This document shows, in pieces, positions 35,294-44,293 of a stretch of DNA of 64,000 nt. Within the stretch, counting starts at the first letter, position 1. The number at the start of each line of letters is the position of its first letter. A program made the translations under genes and the position numbers. The DNA is taken from the NCBI RefSeq assembly GCF_009857445.1, contig NZ_WWCN01000013.1, positions 62,001 through 126,000 of the forward strand. The letters run 5' to 3'. The notes under the pieces were generated by a model, which ran no database searches, was not told where the DNA came from, and saw nothing but the letters and a program-made list of their open reading frames with translations. This DNA comes from Duganella flavida. Lineage in GTDB: Bacteria; Pseudomonadota; Gammaproteobacteria; Burkholderiales; Burkholderiaceae_D.

Positions 35294-35306
35294 TGTACTG
35301 GCAGGC
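35278..35306. terminator. Hairpin between convergent genes
   Basis: GCCTGCCAG and CTGGCAGGC form a perfect 9-bp stem with an 11-base loop. The TGA stop of the upstream plus-strand gene lies in that loop. It sits between two convergent genes and so could end both transcripts. The following T-rich stretch is poor on either strand (TCTGCTTT; TGCTTGTTT), so termination efficiency is uncertain. Confidence 0.5.
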
Positions 35307-35316
35307 CACTCTGCTT

Positions 35317-35949
35317 TCAGGCTGCGCTGAAGCTTGCCAACGCCTGTTGTAGCTGCTGGTGTAGCTGTGCCCCATGCGCATAACCGCCGCTGATTTCGAT
35401 GATGCCTTGGTCGGTATCAAGCAGCAGCGCCGGGAAGCTACGCACGCCCAGCGCGCGGGCGCGGACGAAGTCGGCTTTGGTGAACACGATGGTGTCGCTG
35501 TCTTGCCAGACGTTCAGCACCAAATCCACATCTAGCTGTAACTGCGACGCTACGACCTCGGCCAGCACGCGGCCGCTGGTGGTGTCGCGGCCATCAACAT
35601 AAAACGCATGCTGCAAGGCGCGGAATACCGCCAGCAGATCCGCCTGCGGCGCCAGTTTGCGCGCCGCGACCACAGCACGGCACACCGGCTCCGTGTTGTA
35701 GACGAAATTTTCGCGCGCCATCAAGGCCGCGCGATTGAACGGCAGGCCGCTCTGCGCTTCCACGCGCGCCCAGTGCCCAAGGCGAAATTCTTTCCCCGCC
35801 TGGTCGAGCACGTCGGTCGCGCCGGCGCGCACGCCACCCACAATGATTTCCAGATCCAGCCCAGAGTGCATGGCCATCAGCTCGGATAACTCCTTGCCGA
35901 AGCCATAGCACCACGAGCACATGGGGTCGCCCACGTACAGTAATTTCAT
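35317..35949 (-). CDS. DsbA/FrnE-family thiol oxidoreductase-like protein
   Basis: 210 residues with a thioredoxin fold and an N-terminal redox motif (DPMCSWCYGF) in which CSWC is the active CxxC. No signal peptide, so it acts in the cytoplasm. FrnE-like proteins are DsbA relatives tied to polyketide isomerisation or oxidative stress. The ATG at 35949 follows AAAGGCGG; a longer frame from 35988 was rejected. It starts 10 bp after the SDR stop, so the SDR-DsbA pair is probably one operon, divergent from the LysR gene at 36808. Confidence 0.85.
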   Translation of the reverse strand: MKLLYVGDPMCSWCYGFGKELSELMAMHSGLDLEIIVGGVRAGATDVLDQAGKEFRLGHWARVEAQSGLPFNRAALMARENFVYNTEPVCRAVVAARKLAPQADLLAVFRALQHAFYVDGRDTTSGRVLAEVVASQLQLDVDLVLNVWQDSDTIVFTKADFVRARALGVRSFPALLLDTDQGIIEISGGYAHGAQLHQQLQQALASFSAA

Positions 35950-35959
35950 GCGGCCGCCT

Positions 35960-36694
35960 TTACCAGGTACCAGCGCTGCCGCCGCCATCCACCGGCAAGA
36001 TGGTGCCGGTGGTGAAGCTCGACTCGGTCAGGTACAGCACCGCATTGACCACATCATCGGTCACGCCGAAAGTACCGGTTGGCGCCAGCGTGCGGAAGAA
36101 GGCTTGCGTGGCTTCGTCCTCGCTGTGCATCGGCGTGGCGATGATGCCGGGTGCGACTGCATTCACTTTGACATTGGACGCCGCCAGCTCAATCGCCAGT
36201 CCGCGCGTGGCGTTGTTGAGGCCGCCCTTGATCAGGATCGGCAGCAGCGCCGGCACTTTGGCGGTCGGCTGCATGGCAATGCTGGCGGTAATATTGACGA
36301 TGTGGCCCGACTTGTTCGCGCCCATGTGCGCCGCCGCTTGCTGCGATGGATAGAACACGCCTTTCAGGTTGGTGTTGAGCAGTTCGTCCAGATCCTGCTC
36401 GGTGTAATCGGTCACCGGCTTGGCGATGAAGATGCCGGCGTTATTGATCAAAATATCGACCTTGCCAAACGCCGCTACCGCGCGCTCAAACAAGGCCTTA
36501 GCCGTTTCTGGCTTCGAAATATCGCCCGGCACCAGCACGAAATTGGCCGGATTGCCCAACTTGTCCGCTGCCGCTTTCAAACGCTCGATGGTGCGCGCAT
36601 TGCCGACCACGTTGTAGCCGCGTTTCAGGTAAGCCTCGGCGACGGCAAAGCCAATACCGCTCGATGCGCCGGTCACAATAACAGTCTTGTTCAT
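35960..36694 (-). CDS. SDR-family oxidoreductase lacking the catalytic Tyr
   Basis: 244 residues with an intact cofactor-binding motif TGASSGIGFAV and NNAG. The usual Tyr-x3-Lys is replaced: the lysine of LPILIKGGL aligns with the catalytic Lys, but the position four residues before it is Pro (near 151). Ser in the NITASIAM region remains. The protein may bind cofactor without classic catalysis, or use another acid. Similar Tyr-less SDRs seem to exist elsewhere, so this is probably a subfamily feature and not decay. It is divergent from the LysR gene at 36808. Confidence 0.82.
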   Translation of the reverse strand: MNKTVIVTGASSGIGFAVAEAYLKRGYNVVGNARTIERLKAAADKLGNPANFVLVPGDISKPETAKALFERAVAAFGKVDILINNAGIFIAKPVTDYTEQDLDELLNTNLKGVFYPSQQAAAHMGANKSGHIVNITASIAMQPTAKVPALLPILIKGGLNNATRGLAIELAASNVKVNAVAPGIIATPMHSEDEATQAFFRTLAPTGTFGVTDDVVNAVLYLTESSFTTGTILPVDGGGSAGTW

Positions 36695-36782
36695 GATGTT
36701 TCCTTTCAGGGTTTTAAGAAGGTGTAGCCACTATACTTTTGCTCGCCACCTTGACAAACAGCCTGAAACACAAGACAATTGA

Positions 36783-36793
36783 TACACCATGTA
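36783..36793. promoter_or_regulatory. Putative LysR site TACA-N3-TGTA
   Basis: TACA-CCA-TGTA, flanked by ATTGA on the left and ATTAAT on the right, forms a partly symmetrical AT-rich dyad 15-25 bp before the LysR ATG in the 113-bp divergent region. The position suits autoregulation by the LysR protein and control of the SDR gene. Confidence 0.35.
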
Positions 36794-36807
36794 ATTAATA
36801 GGCCACC

Positions 36808-37737
36808 ATGAAACGCCAATTCGACGATGTCCTGCTCGGCAGCATCGAGCTGTTCTGCTTGGCTGCCGAGCTGTCCAGTTTTACCGCCGCCGCCACCGCT
36901 GCCGGGGTGACGCCGGCCGCCGTCAGCCGCTCTGTCTCGCGATTGGAAGAACGGCTGGGCGTGCGCCTGTTCGTGCGTACCACACGCCAGATCCGCCTGA
37001 CCGACGGCGGCCGCGTCTACTTCGAGCAATGCCGGCAAGCGCTGTCCCAATTAAGCGAGGCGGAGCGCCAAGTCACCGGCGCGCAAGTGCAGCCGTCCGG
37101 GCCGCTACGCATCAGCGCGCCGACGCCTTACGCGCACTATCGCCTGCTGCCGCTGCTCGGCGAATTCCGCCGCAAGTATCCCGACGTGACAATCGACATC
37201 CACGTCAGCAACCGCAACATCGACTTCGCCGATGAAGGCTACGACCTGGCCATCCGTGGCCGCGATCCGGCCGACTCCAGTCTTATCGCACGCAAGCTGG
37301 AAGATGCGGAACTGGTGCTGGTGGCCGCTCCCGCCTACCTGAAACGCGCCGGCAAACCAAAATCGCTGGCCGACCTCGCCAGCCACGAATGCATCCAGTT
37401 CGACCTGCCCAGCACCGGCAAGCGTATTCCATGGCCTTTCTTGCAAGACGGCGTGGTACTCGATGTGGTCACCGAGGGTGGCCTCAGCTGCTCAGAAGAC
37501 GTGCTCGGCATCGTCACGCTGGCGCGTAGCGGCGCCGGCCTGGTGCAGACTTACCGCTTCATCGTCGAGCAGGACCTGGCCAGCGGCACGCTGGTCGAAC
37601 TGCTGCCGCAGCACGGCGGCGCCTCCCGCCCGTTCATTTTGTTGTATCCGCACGCCCGCCACCTGTCGCTGCGGGTGCGGACCTTTGTCGATTTCCTCGT
37701 GGCCAAACTGGGTCCGTCGCGACCTATGCGCAATTGA
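36808..37737 (+). CDS. LysR-family transcriptional regulator
   Basis: 309 residues. The helix-turn-helix (FTAAATAAGVTPAAVSRSVSRLE) and effector-binding domain are complete. It resembles the LysR clade often found beside SDR or quinone-reductase genes. The arrangement with the SDR-DsbA pair (divergent, 113-bp shared promoter region) makes those genes the most likely targets. It is followed by the sugar transporter gene after 86 bp on the same strand, a weaker candidate target. Confidence 0.9.
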   Translation: MKRQFDDVLLGSIELFCLAAELSSFTAAATAAGVTPAAVSRSVSRLEERLGVRLFVRTTRQIRLTDGGRVYFEQCRQALSQLSEAERQVTGAQVQPSGPLRISAPTPYAHYRLLPLLGEFRRKYPDVTIDIHVSNRNIDFADEGYDLAIRGRDPADSSLIARKLEDAELVLVAAPAYLKRAGKPKSLADLASHECIQFDLPSTGKRIPWPFLQDGVVLDVVTEGGLSCSEDVLGIVTLARSGAGLVQTYRFIVEQDLASGTLVELLPQHGGASRPFILLYPHARHLSLRVRTFVDFLVAKLGPSRPMRN

Positions 37738-37823
37738 TATTGATCTTGGCGTTTTTGGCATTGGAGATCGCTACGGCACTGAGATAGCATAACGGGTTAA
37801 GAAAACTACCAGAGACACAACCA

Positions 37824-39128
37824 ATGCCAGCCCCAATGCCCAGCGCGACCAGCGCCCTGCCTTCGCAGTCCCATTCCACTAGCTCCCGCGCGGTCTTGTC
37901 GCTGTTGACCAGCCTGTTCTTCACTTGGGGCTTCATCACTGTGATCAACAATACGCTGCTGCCGCACCTGCGCAGCGTGTTCGATTTGAACTACACCCAG
38001 ACCACCCTGATCGAGTCAGTGTGGTTTATTGCCTACTTTTTTGCCTCGATTCCATCGGCGCGCCTGATTGAGCGCATCGGCTATCAGAAATCGATGGTGT
38101 TCGGCCTGTGCATGATGTCGGTCGGCGCCCTGCTGATGATTCCGGCCGCCCGCCTGCCATCCTACGGCGTGACGCTGGTGGCACTGTTCGTGATCGCCTG
38201 CGGCATCACGCTACTGCAGGTGTCGGCCAATCCGTACGTGGCCGTGGTCGGCTCGCCGGAGACCGCCTCCTCGCGCCTGAACCTGGTACAAGCCTTCAAC
38301 TCGCTGGGCGCGACGCTGGCGCCGCTGTTCGGCGCTTACCTGATCCTCGGCCGTTCCGCCTCCGGCACCGCCGAAGCCGGCCACATCCTGACCCAGGCTG
38401 AAAAATTGGCCGACGCCCAAGCCGTACAACTGCCTTACCTGATCGTCGCCGGCGTACTGGTGGTGCTGGCACTGGTGATTTCCCGCTTCCCGATGCCGGC
38501 CATGCACCACGCCAGCCGTCGCGTATCGGAAGGCGAGCGCGCCAAGCTGTCGCTGTGGAAGCACCGCAACCTGGTGTTTGGCATTCCGGCCATCTTCATC
38601 TACCTGATCGCTGAAATCGGCGTAGCCAACCTGTTCATCAACTTCACCGCCCAGCCGGAAATCGGTAACCTGAACCACGAGCAAGGCGCGCATTACCTGT
38701 TCCTGCTGTGGGGCGGCATGATGGTCGGCCGCTTCATCGGCAGCTGGGCGATGAACAAGACCTCGGCCGAGCGCGTGCTGGCCTTCTGCGCCATCGGCGC
38801 CTGCATCGTGATGCTGATCGCGGCGCTGGGCACCGGCAGCGTGGCCATGTGGGCACTGATCTCGGTCGGCCTGTTCCACTCGGTGATGTTCCCGACCATC
38901 TTCACGCTGGGCATCAAGGGCCTGGGCCCGCTGACCGAAGAAGGCGCCGGCCTGCTGATCATGGCAATCGCCGGCGGCGCGCTGGTGGTAGTGCAAGGCT
39001 GGCTGGCCGACACCGTCGGCCTGCAACTGTCCTTCCTGCTGACTGCGGTCTGCGAACTGTACGTACTGTTCTACGCTGTCTGGGGTTCAAAAACCACCAA
39101 CGCCTTCCCCGACGAACAAATCAGCTAA
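37824..39128 (+). CDS. FucP/GluP-type sugar:proton MFS symporter
   Basis: 434 residues with about 12 membrane helices. Family features include LLTSLFFTWGFITVINN in helix 1, the ITLLQVSANPYVAVVG stretch and SSRLNLVQAFNSLGATLAP, which hold the conserved Gln and Asn of fucose/glucose/galactose symporters. Likely imports a hexose or 6-deoxyhexose. It stands alone, ended by a strong terminator. No sugar-metabolic gene adjoins it, so the sugar cannot be assigned. Confidence 0.88.
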   Translation: MPAPMPSATSALPSQSHSTSSRAVLSLLTSLFFTWGFITVINNTLLPHLRSVFDLNYTQTTLIESVWFIAYFFASIPSARLIERIGYQKSMVFGLCMMSVGALLMIPAARLPSYGVTLVALFVIACGITLLQVSANPYVAVVGSPETASSRLNLVQAFNSLGATLAPLFGAYLILGRSASGTAEAGHILTQAEKLADAQAVQLPYLIVAGVLVVLALVISRFPMPAMHHASRRVSEGERAKLSLWKHRNLVFGIPAIFIYLIAEIGVANLFINFTAQPEIGNLNHEQGAHYLFLLWGGMMVGRFIGSWAMNKTSAERVLAFCAIGACIVMLIAALGTGSVAMWALISVGLFHSVMFPTIFTLGIKGLGPLTEEGAGLLIMAIAGGALVVVQGWLADTVGLQLSFLLTAVCELYVLFYAVWGSKTTNAFPDEQIS

Positions 39129-39134
39129 CATCAG

Positions 39135-39160
39135 TGCCCGCTCCGAGCGGGCATTTTTTA
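39135..39160 (+). terminator. Rho-independent terminator after the sugar symporter
   Basis: TGCCCGCT-CCG-AGCGGGCA forms an 8-bp stem with a 3-base loop, followed by TTTTTTA. The T-run contains the stop codon of the convergent carboxylesterase gene. Clear intrinsic terminator for the plus strand. Confidence 0.9.
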
Positions 39161-40633
39161 TTGTTGGAACAGCGAAAAGTCCGGCAGTTTGTCCTTCCCT
39201 TCTCCAAGGCGGACGATGGAGGCACTGGAGCCGTCATAAGCAGGCCAGTCCGGCAGGCTGCCGGTGCGGGCGAATTGCACCCAGGTGTCGGCCAACCGCG
39301 CCGCCATCTGGCGGTCGGCAACACTCCACTGGCGGCTGTCCTGATCGAGGTTGTCGAACACGTAGCGGATTTCCGCGCCATGGCCTGCACCGCAGCCGTA
39401 GCCGCACGGTGTCGACGGCTCCGCAGGACGATGCGTAAAGTAGTAGGCATACGCTTTGGACTGGCCGTACTTCGCTTGCAGCCCCGCCCAATAGACTTTG
39501 CGCCAGCCCCACCAGTCGGTAGTCAATTGGTCGAGCGAGGCTTTGGCTTGCGCGTCGCTGGCGCCAGGATAGGCGGCTAACAGATCTTCAGATGGCGCGT
39601 GTCCCAGCAGTTTGCTGACCAGTTCTTTGTAGCGTGCGGCGGTGAACTCGCCGGTGTTGAGGATTTCCGGCGCCAGATCCTTGCCCTCTTCCGCATTCCA
39701 GCCCACCAGCAGCGGCACGTCGTTCTGGCGATGGTTGAGATACAGGCTGGTTTGGTCTTCGCGCAGCACATGGCCATCGACGCTGACGCGCGCGCTCCAC
39801 GACTGCTTGTGCAAGGTCTCCACGCTCATAGCGCGCAGCGCCGCCAGGTTCTTCGCGCCGACGCTGTGGGCAAATGCTACGCCGGTGGCTTCAACGCGTT
39901 TTTGATCGTAGGCGCTGTACTCATCGGGATTCATCGGCCAGCCGGCGTTCCCGCTTTGCGCGATGGCGCGCTGGAACAGGCCTTTGGCCATCGGCGATGC
40001 CGTCAGGATGCCGACTGAGATCGCGCCGGCGGATTCGCCAAAGATGGTGACGCGGCCGGCGTCACCGCCAAAGGCCGCGATGTTGTTCTTCACCCAGCGC
40101 AGCGCGGCGATCTGGTCGCGCAAGCCCTGGTTGCCTGATTCCTCCTTCAGCTCCGGGTGGGCGAAGAAGCCGAAGATCCCCAGGCGATAGTTAATCGTCA
40201 CAACGATGGCACCGCGCTTCGCCAGATTGGCGCCGTTGAAGCCCGGCTGCGAACCAGTGCCGCCGTAATAGCCGCCACCATGTATCCACACCAGCACCGG
40301 CAGCTTCTCGGCCTTTTCCGGCGCCCACACGTTCAGGTACAGGCAATCTTCACTTTTGGGATCGGTGATCCACACTGCGGTCTGGGCGCAAGCGGCGGAA
40401 AAGCTGGTCGCCTGCCGCACGCCTTTCCACGCCACCACCGGCTGCGGCGCGCGCCAGCGCAGTTTGCCGACCGGTGGTGCAGCATAGGGAATGCCGAAAT
40501 AGGTGTCCACCGCATCTGCATGCGCGCCGGCGATTGCGCCGCCGGAGACCTTCACTGGATTGGTGGGCTGCGCTTGCGCTGCAAAGCCAGCGATACACAT
40601 TACGATCAGCGCGACCGCGCGAACTAGCGTCAT
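39158..40633 (-). CDS. Exported type-B carboxylesterase
   Basis: 491 residues: signal peptide (about 1-22), then a type-B esterase fold with SEDCLYLNVW, oxyanion-hole WIHGGGYYGG, nucleophile elbow FGESAGA, and a C-terminal His in GAGHGAEIRYVF. The fold hydrolyses esters of many sizes, including xenobiotics. The start follows GAGGAGACTTC. It is transcribed toward the sugar symporter and shares its terminator region. Its upstream neighbour, a chemoreceptor gene, is 71 bp away on the same strand. Confidence 0.88.
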   Translation of the reverse strand: MTLVRAVALIVMCIAGFAAQAQPTNPVKVSGGAIAGAHADAVDTYFGIPYAAPPVGKLRWRAPQPVVAWKGVRQATSFSAACAQTAVWITDPKSEDCLYLNVWAPEKAEKLPVLVWIHGGGYYGGTGSQPGFNGANLAKRGAIVVTINYRLGIFGFFAHPELKEESGNQGLRDQIAALRWVKNNIAAFGGDAGRVTIFGESAGAISVGILTASPMAKGLFQRAIAQSGNAGWPMNPDEYSAYDQKRVEATGVAFAHSVGAKNLAALRAMSVETLHKQSWSARVSVDGHVLREDQTSLYLNHRQNDVPLLVGWNAEEGKDLAPEILNTGEFTAARYKELVSKLLGHAPSEDLLAAYPGASDAQAKASLDQLTTDWWGWRKVYWAGLQAKYGQSKAYAYYFTHRPAEPSTPCGYGCGAGHGAEIRYVFDNLDQDSRQWSVADRQMAARLADTWVQFARTGSLPDWPAYDGSSASIVRLGEGKDKLPDFSLFQQ

Positions 40634-40704
40634 GAAGTCTCCTCTGTTATAAAAGATATCGTTCCTTCATGACATTATGCTTCGAAAAATCCTGGCCGGC
40701 GCGT

Positions 40705-42504
40705 TTACAGCGTAAAACGTCCTACCGCGCCAGCCAGCGCCACGGCTTGGTCTTTCATGCTGTCCGCGGCAGCGGCGGCTTGCTCGACCAGCGCCGCATT
40801 CTGCTGCGTGACTTCATCCATGTCGCCGATGGCGCCATTCACTTCGGCGATGCCAGCGCTTTGTTCCTGGCTGGCGGTGCTGATCGCGCCGATCAGATCC
40901 GCCACCTGATGCACGGAGCCGACCAGGCGCTCCATGTGCTGGCCCGCATCCGCCGCCAGCTGGCTGCCCGCTTCCGCGCGCTGCCGGGCCTCGACAATCA
41001 GCACGCGAATTTCCTGCGCCGCCATGGCCGACGACTGCGCCAGCGTGCGCACCTCGGCCGCCACCACCGCGAAGCCACGTCCCTGCTCACCAGCGCGCGC
41101 CGCTTCCACCGCTGCGTTCAGGGCCAGGATATTGGTCTGGAATGCCAGCGCGTCAATGGCGCCGATAATGTCGGCCATGCGGCGCGAACCATCCCGGATG
41201 TGGTCCATGGTCTGGACCACATTCAGCACCACGCTACCGCCGCTGCTGGCCGCGTGCGAAGCCGATACCGCCAGCTCGCTGGCCGCCCGCGCGTTGGCCG
41301 CCGTACCCTGCACCGTGATAGTCAGCGACTGCATCGCGCTGACGGTCTGCTCCAGCGAACTGGCTTGCGCCTCCGTGCGCGCCGACAGATCACCATTGCC
41401 GCCGGCGATGTCGGCCGCCGCCATCCGCACCGTTTCGCTGGCGATGCGGATTTGCTGGAGCACGGCGCTGATCTGGTCCGCAAAATGATTAAAGGCGCGG
41501 CTGATCTGCGCCAGTTCGGTGGGGCCGCTGTCGTCGAGACGACGCGTCAGGTCGCCGTCGCCATCGGCGATATGCGATAGCGCGTCGCGCACCAGTTGTA
41601 GACTGCGCAATTCGCGGGCGATCAGGATGGAGAGCGCGGCTACCGCCGCCAGTCCCAGTACCACGGCGGTGATGGCGGAAGTCAGCAACATGGCGCCGAG
41701 TCCCGCCGTGGCTTCGGTCTTGTCCAGCACCAGTGCCAGCAGCCAGCTAGTGCCGGGGACTGCGGTGGCAAACAGAATGCCATCGCGACCATCTAGCGCC
41801 AGTGCTGTGCTGCCGCCGGAGGCTTCCAACGCAGCCAGGTGTTCTTGCGACAAGCCGCCGCCCAGCGTGTCCACCGTTTGCATGGTGCGGTCTTTTTGTG
41901 GATGAGCGATTACGCGGCCGTCATGATCGATCAGGAAGGCGTAGCTGTGGGGCGTAGGCCGCAGCGCCAGCACTTGGGCGACCACTTTGGCCAGCGAGAC
42001 GTCGGCGGCCAGCACGGCATCGGCCACGCCGACGGCGGGCGGCGCTGGCTCGGCAAACGTCACTACCAGTTCACCGCGCCCGGCATCCACATAGGGCGCC
42101 GTGATGATGGCGCTACCCGCTTGCATCGGCTTGCGGTACCAGGCGCGCGTGGTGGGATCGTAGTCCGCTGGCGGCGGCTCGTCGCGCGACGAGGCGATGC
42201 GCTTGTCGGCGTAGCCGATGTAGACATTGTCAAAGCCGCCCGCCTGCGCTGCAGCTTTCAGCAGCGGCTGCGGCGCCGGCAAAGGCACTGCATGACGCAG
42301 TGACGACACCAGCGAACGGCGCGCCGCCACCCAGTCGCCTATCGCCGCCGCCTGGCTGCCCGCCAGCTGGCGCATTTGTCCGTTCATCGTTTCCAGCGTG
42401 CGGGTGCGCGACGATGCGTAGTTGGCAGCGGCCACCGCCAGCATCGCGAGGACGACCACGGCCACGCACAGGCCGATCAAGCGGCCGCGCAGTGTAGAAA
42501 ACAT
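40705..42504 (-). CDS. Methyl-accepting chemotaxis protein with dCache sensor
   Basis: 599 residues: membrane segment near 10-30, periplasmic double-Cache domain containing YIGYADKR ... TRAWYRKP ... APYVDAG, a pattern like amino-acid-sensing dCache domains, second membrane segment near 275-300, HAMP, and a signalling domain with the hairpin-tip signature EQGRGFAVVAAEVRTLAQ. No C-terminal CheR/CheB tether is visible. It follows the kynurenine operon but beyond a strong terminator, with almost no space for its own promoter. It may sense an amino acid or a related catabolite; that is inference. Confidence 0.88.
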   Translation of the reverse strand: MFSTLRGRLIGLCVAVVVLAMLAVAAANYASSRTRTLETMNGQMRQLAGSQAAAIGDWVAARRSLVSSLRHAVPLPAPQPLLKAAAQAGGFDNVYIGYADKRIASSRDEPPPADYDPTTRAWYRKPMQAGSAIITAPYVDAGRGELVVTFAEPAPPAVGVADAVLAADVSLAKVVAQVLALRPTPHSYAFLIDHDGRVIAHPQKDRTMQTVDTLGGGLSQEHLAALEASGGSTALALDGRDGILFATAVPGTSWLLALVLDKTEATAGLGAMLLTSAITAVVLGLAAVAALSILIARELRSLQLVRDALSHIADGDGDLTRRLDDSGPTELAQISRAFNHFADQISAVLQQIRIASETVRMAAADIAGGNGDLSARTEAQASSLEQTVSAMQSLTITVQGTAANARAASELAVSASHAASSGGSVVLNVVQTMDHIRDGSRRMADIIGAIDALAFQTNILALNAAVEAARAGEQGRGFAVVAAEVRTLAQSSAMAAQEIRVLIVEARQRAEAGSQLAADAGQHMERLVGSVHQVADLIGAISTASQEQSAGIAEVNGAIGDMDEVTQQNAALVEQAAAAADSMKDQAVALAGAVGRFTL

Positions 42505-42521
42505 GGGGATTCCTTAGCGTG

Positions 42522-42550
42522 AAAAAAAACGGCCGGCAGGACGCCGGCCG
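42522..42550 (-). terminator. Strong intrinsic terminator ending the kynurenine operon
   Basis: On the minus strand CGGCCGGC and GCCGGCCG form an 8-bp all-GC stem with a 5-base loop, followed by eight T. It follows the LVIVD-type gene by 13 bp and ends 17 bp before the chemoreceptor ATG. An excellent rho-independent terminator. Confidence 0.93.
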
Positions 42551-42563
42551 CAAAGTGCTGAAG

Positions 42564-44276
42564 TTACTTCTTGGGCGGCATGCCCATCACAGGATTACCC
42601 AGTACCGAGGTAGACAGCGTGTAGATACCGTGATTCGAGAACACCCAGATCAGGTTACGATCCCATTCGACGAAGATGCTGTGCACCGGGTTAGGCAGCG
42701 CGCGGATCGACAGAGTCTGGCCGTCGGTGGTCTTGCGGCTGGCGTCGATCATCTTCGGCACGAAGTAGGCGGCGATGGTCGGATTCAGCGGGTCTTTCAC
42801 GTCGAAGATCTGCATGCCGGCGTTGTAGTACGAATAAGGCATGTAGCGTGGGCTCGGCGTGCCAGGCTGGATCTGCGCATAGCCACTGCGTTTCGGACCG
42901 AAGCTGCCGCGACGCTGGCAGAAGTCGGTGAACGGTGCATCCTTCGGCGGCGTTGGCGTCGGCAGCGTGTTGACGATCTTCGGATGCAGCGGATCGCGGA
43001 CATCGATCGAATAGATCGCTTTCAGCGGTTCATAGCAGTCTTCCGACATCGGGTAGCCGCTGTAGTAGACCATGCCGGTCGATTCGACTTTGCTGACGTC
43101 GATGTTATCGCCCTCGGTGCCAGTCACGCTGACCGGCATGTCGATGTGCGCCACCGCATGCAGATTGGCCGGATTCGAAATATCGATCACGTAGAAGCCG
43201 AAGCCACCCATCGCGGCATAGCCGTACTTGCCACCCTGCTCCACCGACTTCGGAATGAACAGCGGCATGCGCGCGCCCATCCACGAAGTCTTGTTGCCGG
43301 CGCGTGGATTCTTCTTGTACTCCTCTTCCTCGCCCAGACGCGAGCCCGGCGCCCACCAGGTCGACAAACGTTTTGGATGCGCTGGATCGGAGACGTCGAA
43401 CGCCAGCTGCGCACCAGCGTACAGATAGGTCTTGTACTCGGTGTTGACGAAGGTGTCGTCCGGCGCGCCCGCTACGAACAGGTACTGGCCACCGTCATAC
43501 GCCGGCACGTCCTGACAGCCGGAACCCTGCTGCGGCTGTTCCTGCGCCGAGTGGTAAGGATCGAGCGAGGTTTCGGACAGCAGCTTCCAGTCGGTCCACT
43601 GCGGGCTGGTTACCTCGTAGATGCGGAAGCCACGCAGCATCTTGCGGTCGCGCGCTTTCTTGATATCGTCGGGATTGGTGTACTTGTTCTGCACCAGGCC
43701 ATAGCGCGAGATCTCGTAGCACTGTACCGCGATCATCTTGTCCAACTTCTTGTTGTACTTGACGTTGAATGGGCCGAATTGGTGCTCGCCACCCTTGGTG
43801 TTGAAGGTCTTCTGCTGTACCACCTTGATGTCGCGCGGATCGGTGATGTCGAACAGGTTGTACATCCAGGTTTCATAGTCGTACAGATAGCGGCGGCCGT
43901 TGAAATCGAAGCTGGCCTGCCAGCTGTGGCCCGCACCTGCCACGTATGGCGAGAAGTTCTCGACCTTGACATTCTTCAGGTACTGGTTCTGGTCCAGGTA
44001 AGGCAGGCTGCCTTCTACCGGGTGGGCGCCGTAGGCGTCTGGCGTGGCGTCCGGGCTTTTGAATTTGCCGGTCTTGGCGTCGTAGCCATACGAGCCTGGC
44101 GCCGGCACCGGTGGTTCGCCCGGCAGCAGCTCGCTCTTCTTCTGCATCGGACCTGGCGCATCGGGTGCGTTCAGATTCAGGCCACTGCGCGGCGCTTGCG
44201 CCAGCGCCGTGCTGCTCAGGATCGCTGCGCCGACAGCCAGCAGCAGCGGGGATACAAGCTTGGTGGTTTTTTTCAT
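42564..44276 (-). CDS. Exported LVIVD-repeat-type beta-propeller protein
   Basis: 570 residues with a signal peptide (MKKTTKLVSPLLLAVGAAILSSTALAQ) and at least four blade-like repeats of the LVIVD kind: NLFDITDPRDIKVVQ, LAFDVSDPAHPKRLS, YVIDISNPANLHAVA, YSIDVRDPLHPKIVN and MQIFDVKDPLNPTIAA. Such proteins are secreted beta-propellers of unknown activity. It is the last gene of the aminomuconate/kynurenine operon, 17 bp after a porin gene and just before the terminator. A role in handling the substrate outside the inner membrane is possible but unproven. Confidence 0.85.
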   Translation of the reverse strand: MKKTTKLVSPLLLAVGAAILSSTALAQAPRSGLNLNAPDAPGPMQKKSELLPGEPPVPAPGSYGYDAKTGKFKSPDATPDAYGAHPVEGSLPYLDQNQYLKNVKVENFSPYVAGAGHSWQASFDFNGRRYLYDYETWMYNLFDITDPRDIKVVQQKTFNTKGGEHQFGPFNVKYNKKLDKMIAVQCYEISRYGLVQNKYTNPDDIKKARDRKMLRGFRIYEVTSPQWTDWKLLSETSLDPYHSAQEQPQQGSGCQDVPAYDGGQYLFVAGAPDDTFVNTEYKTYLYAGAQLAFDVSDPAHPKRLSTWWAPGSRLGEEEEYKKNPRAGNKTSWMGARMPLFIPKSVEQGGKYGYAAMGGFGFYVIDISNPANLHAVAHIDMPVSVTGTEGDNIDVSKVESTGMVYYSGYPMSEDCYEPLKAIYSIDVRDPLHPKIVNTLPTPTPPKDAPFTDFCQRRGSFGPKRSGYAQIQPGTPSPRYMPYSYYNAGMQIFDVKDPLNPTIAAYFVPKMIDASRKTTDGQTLSIRALPNPVHSIFVEWDRNLIWVFSNHGIYTLSTSVLGNPVMGMPPKK

Positions 44277-44293
44277 ATCAGTCTCTCAGTGAA

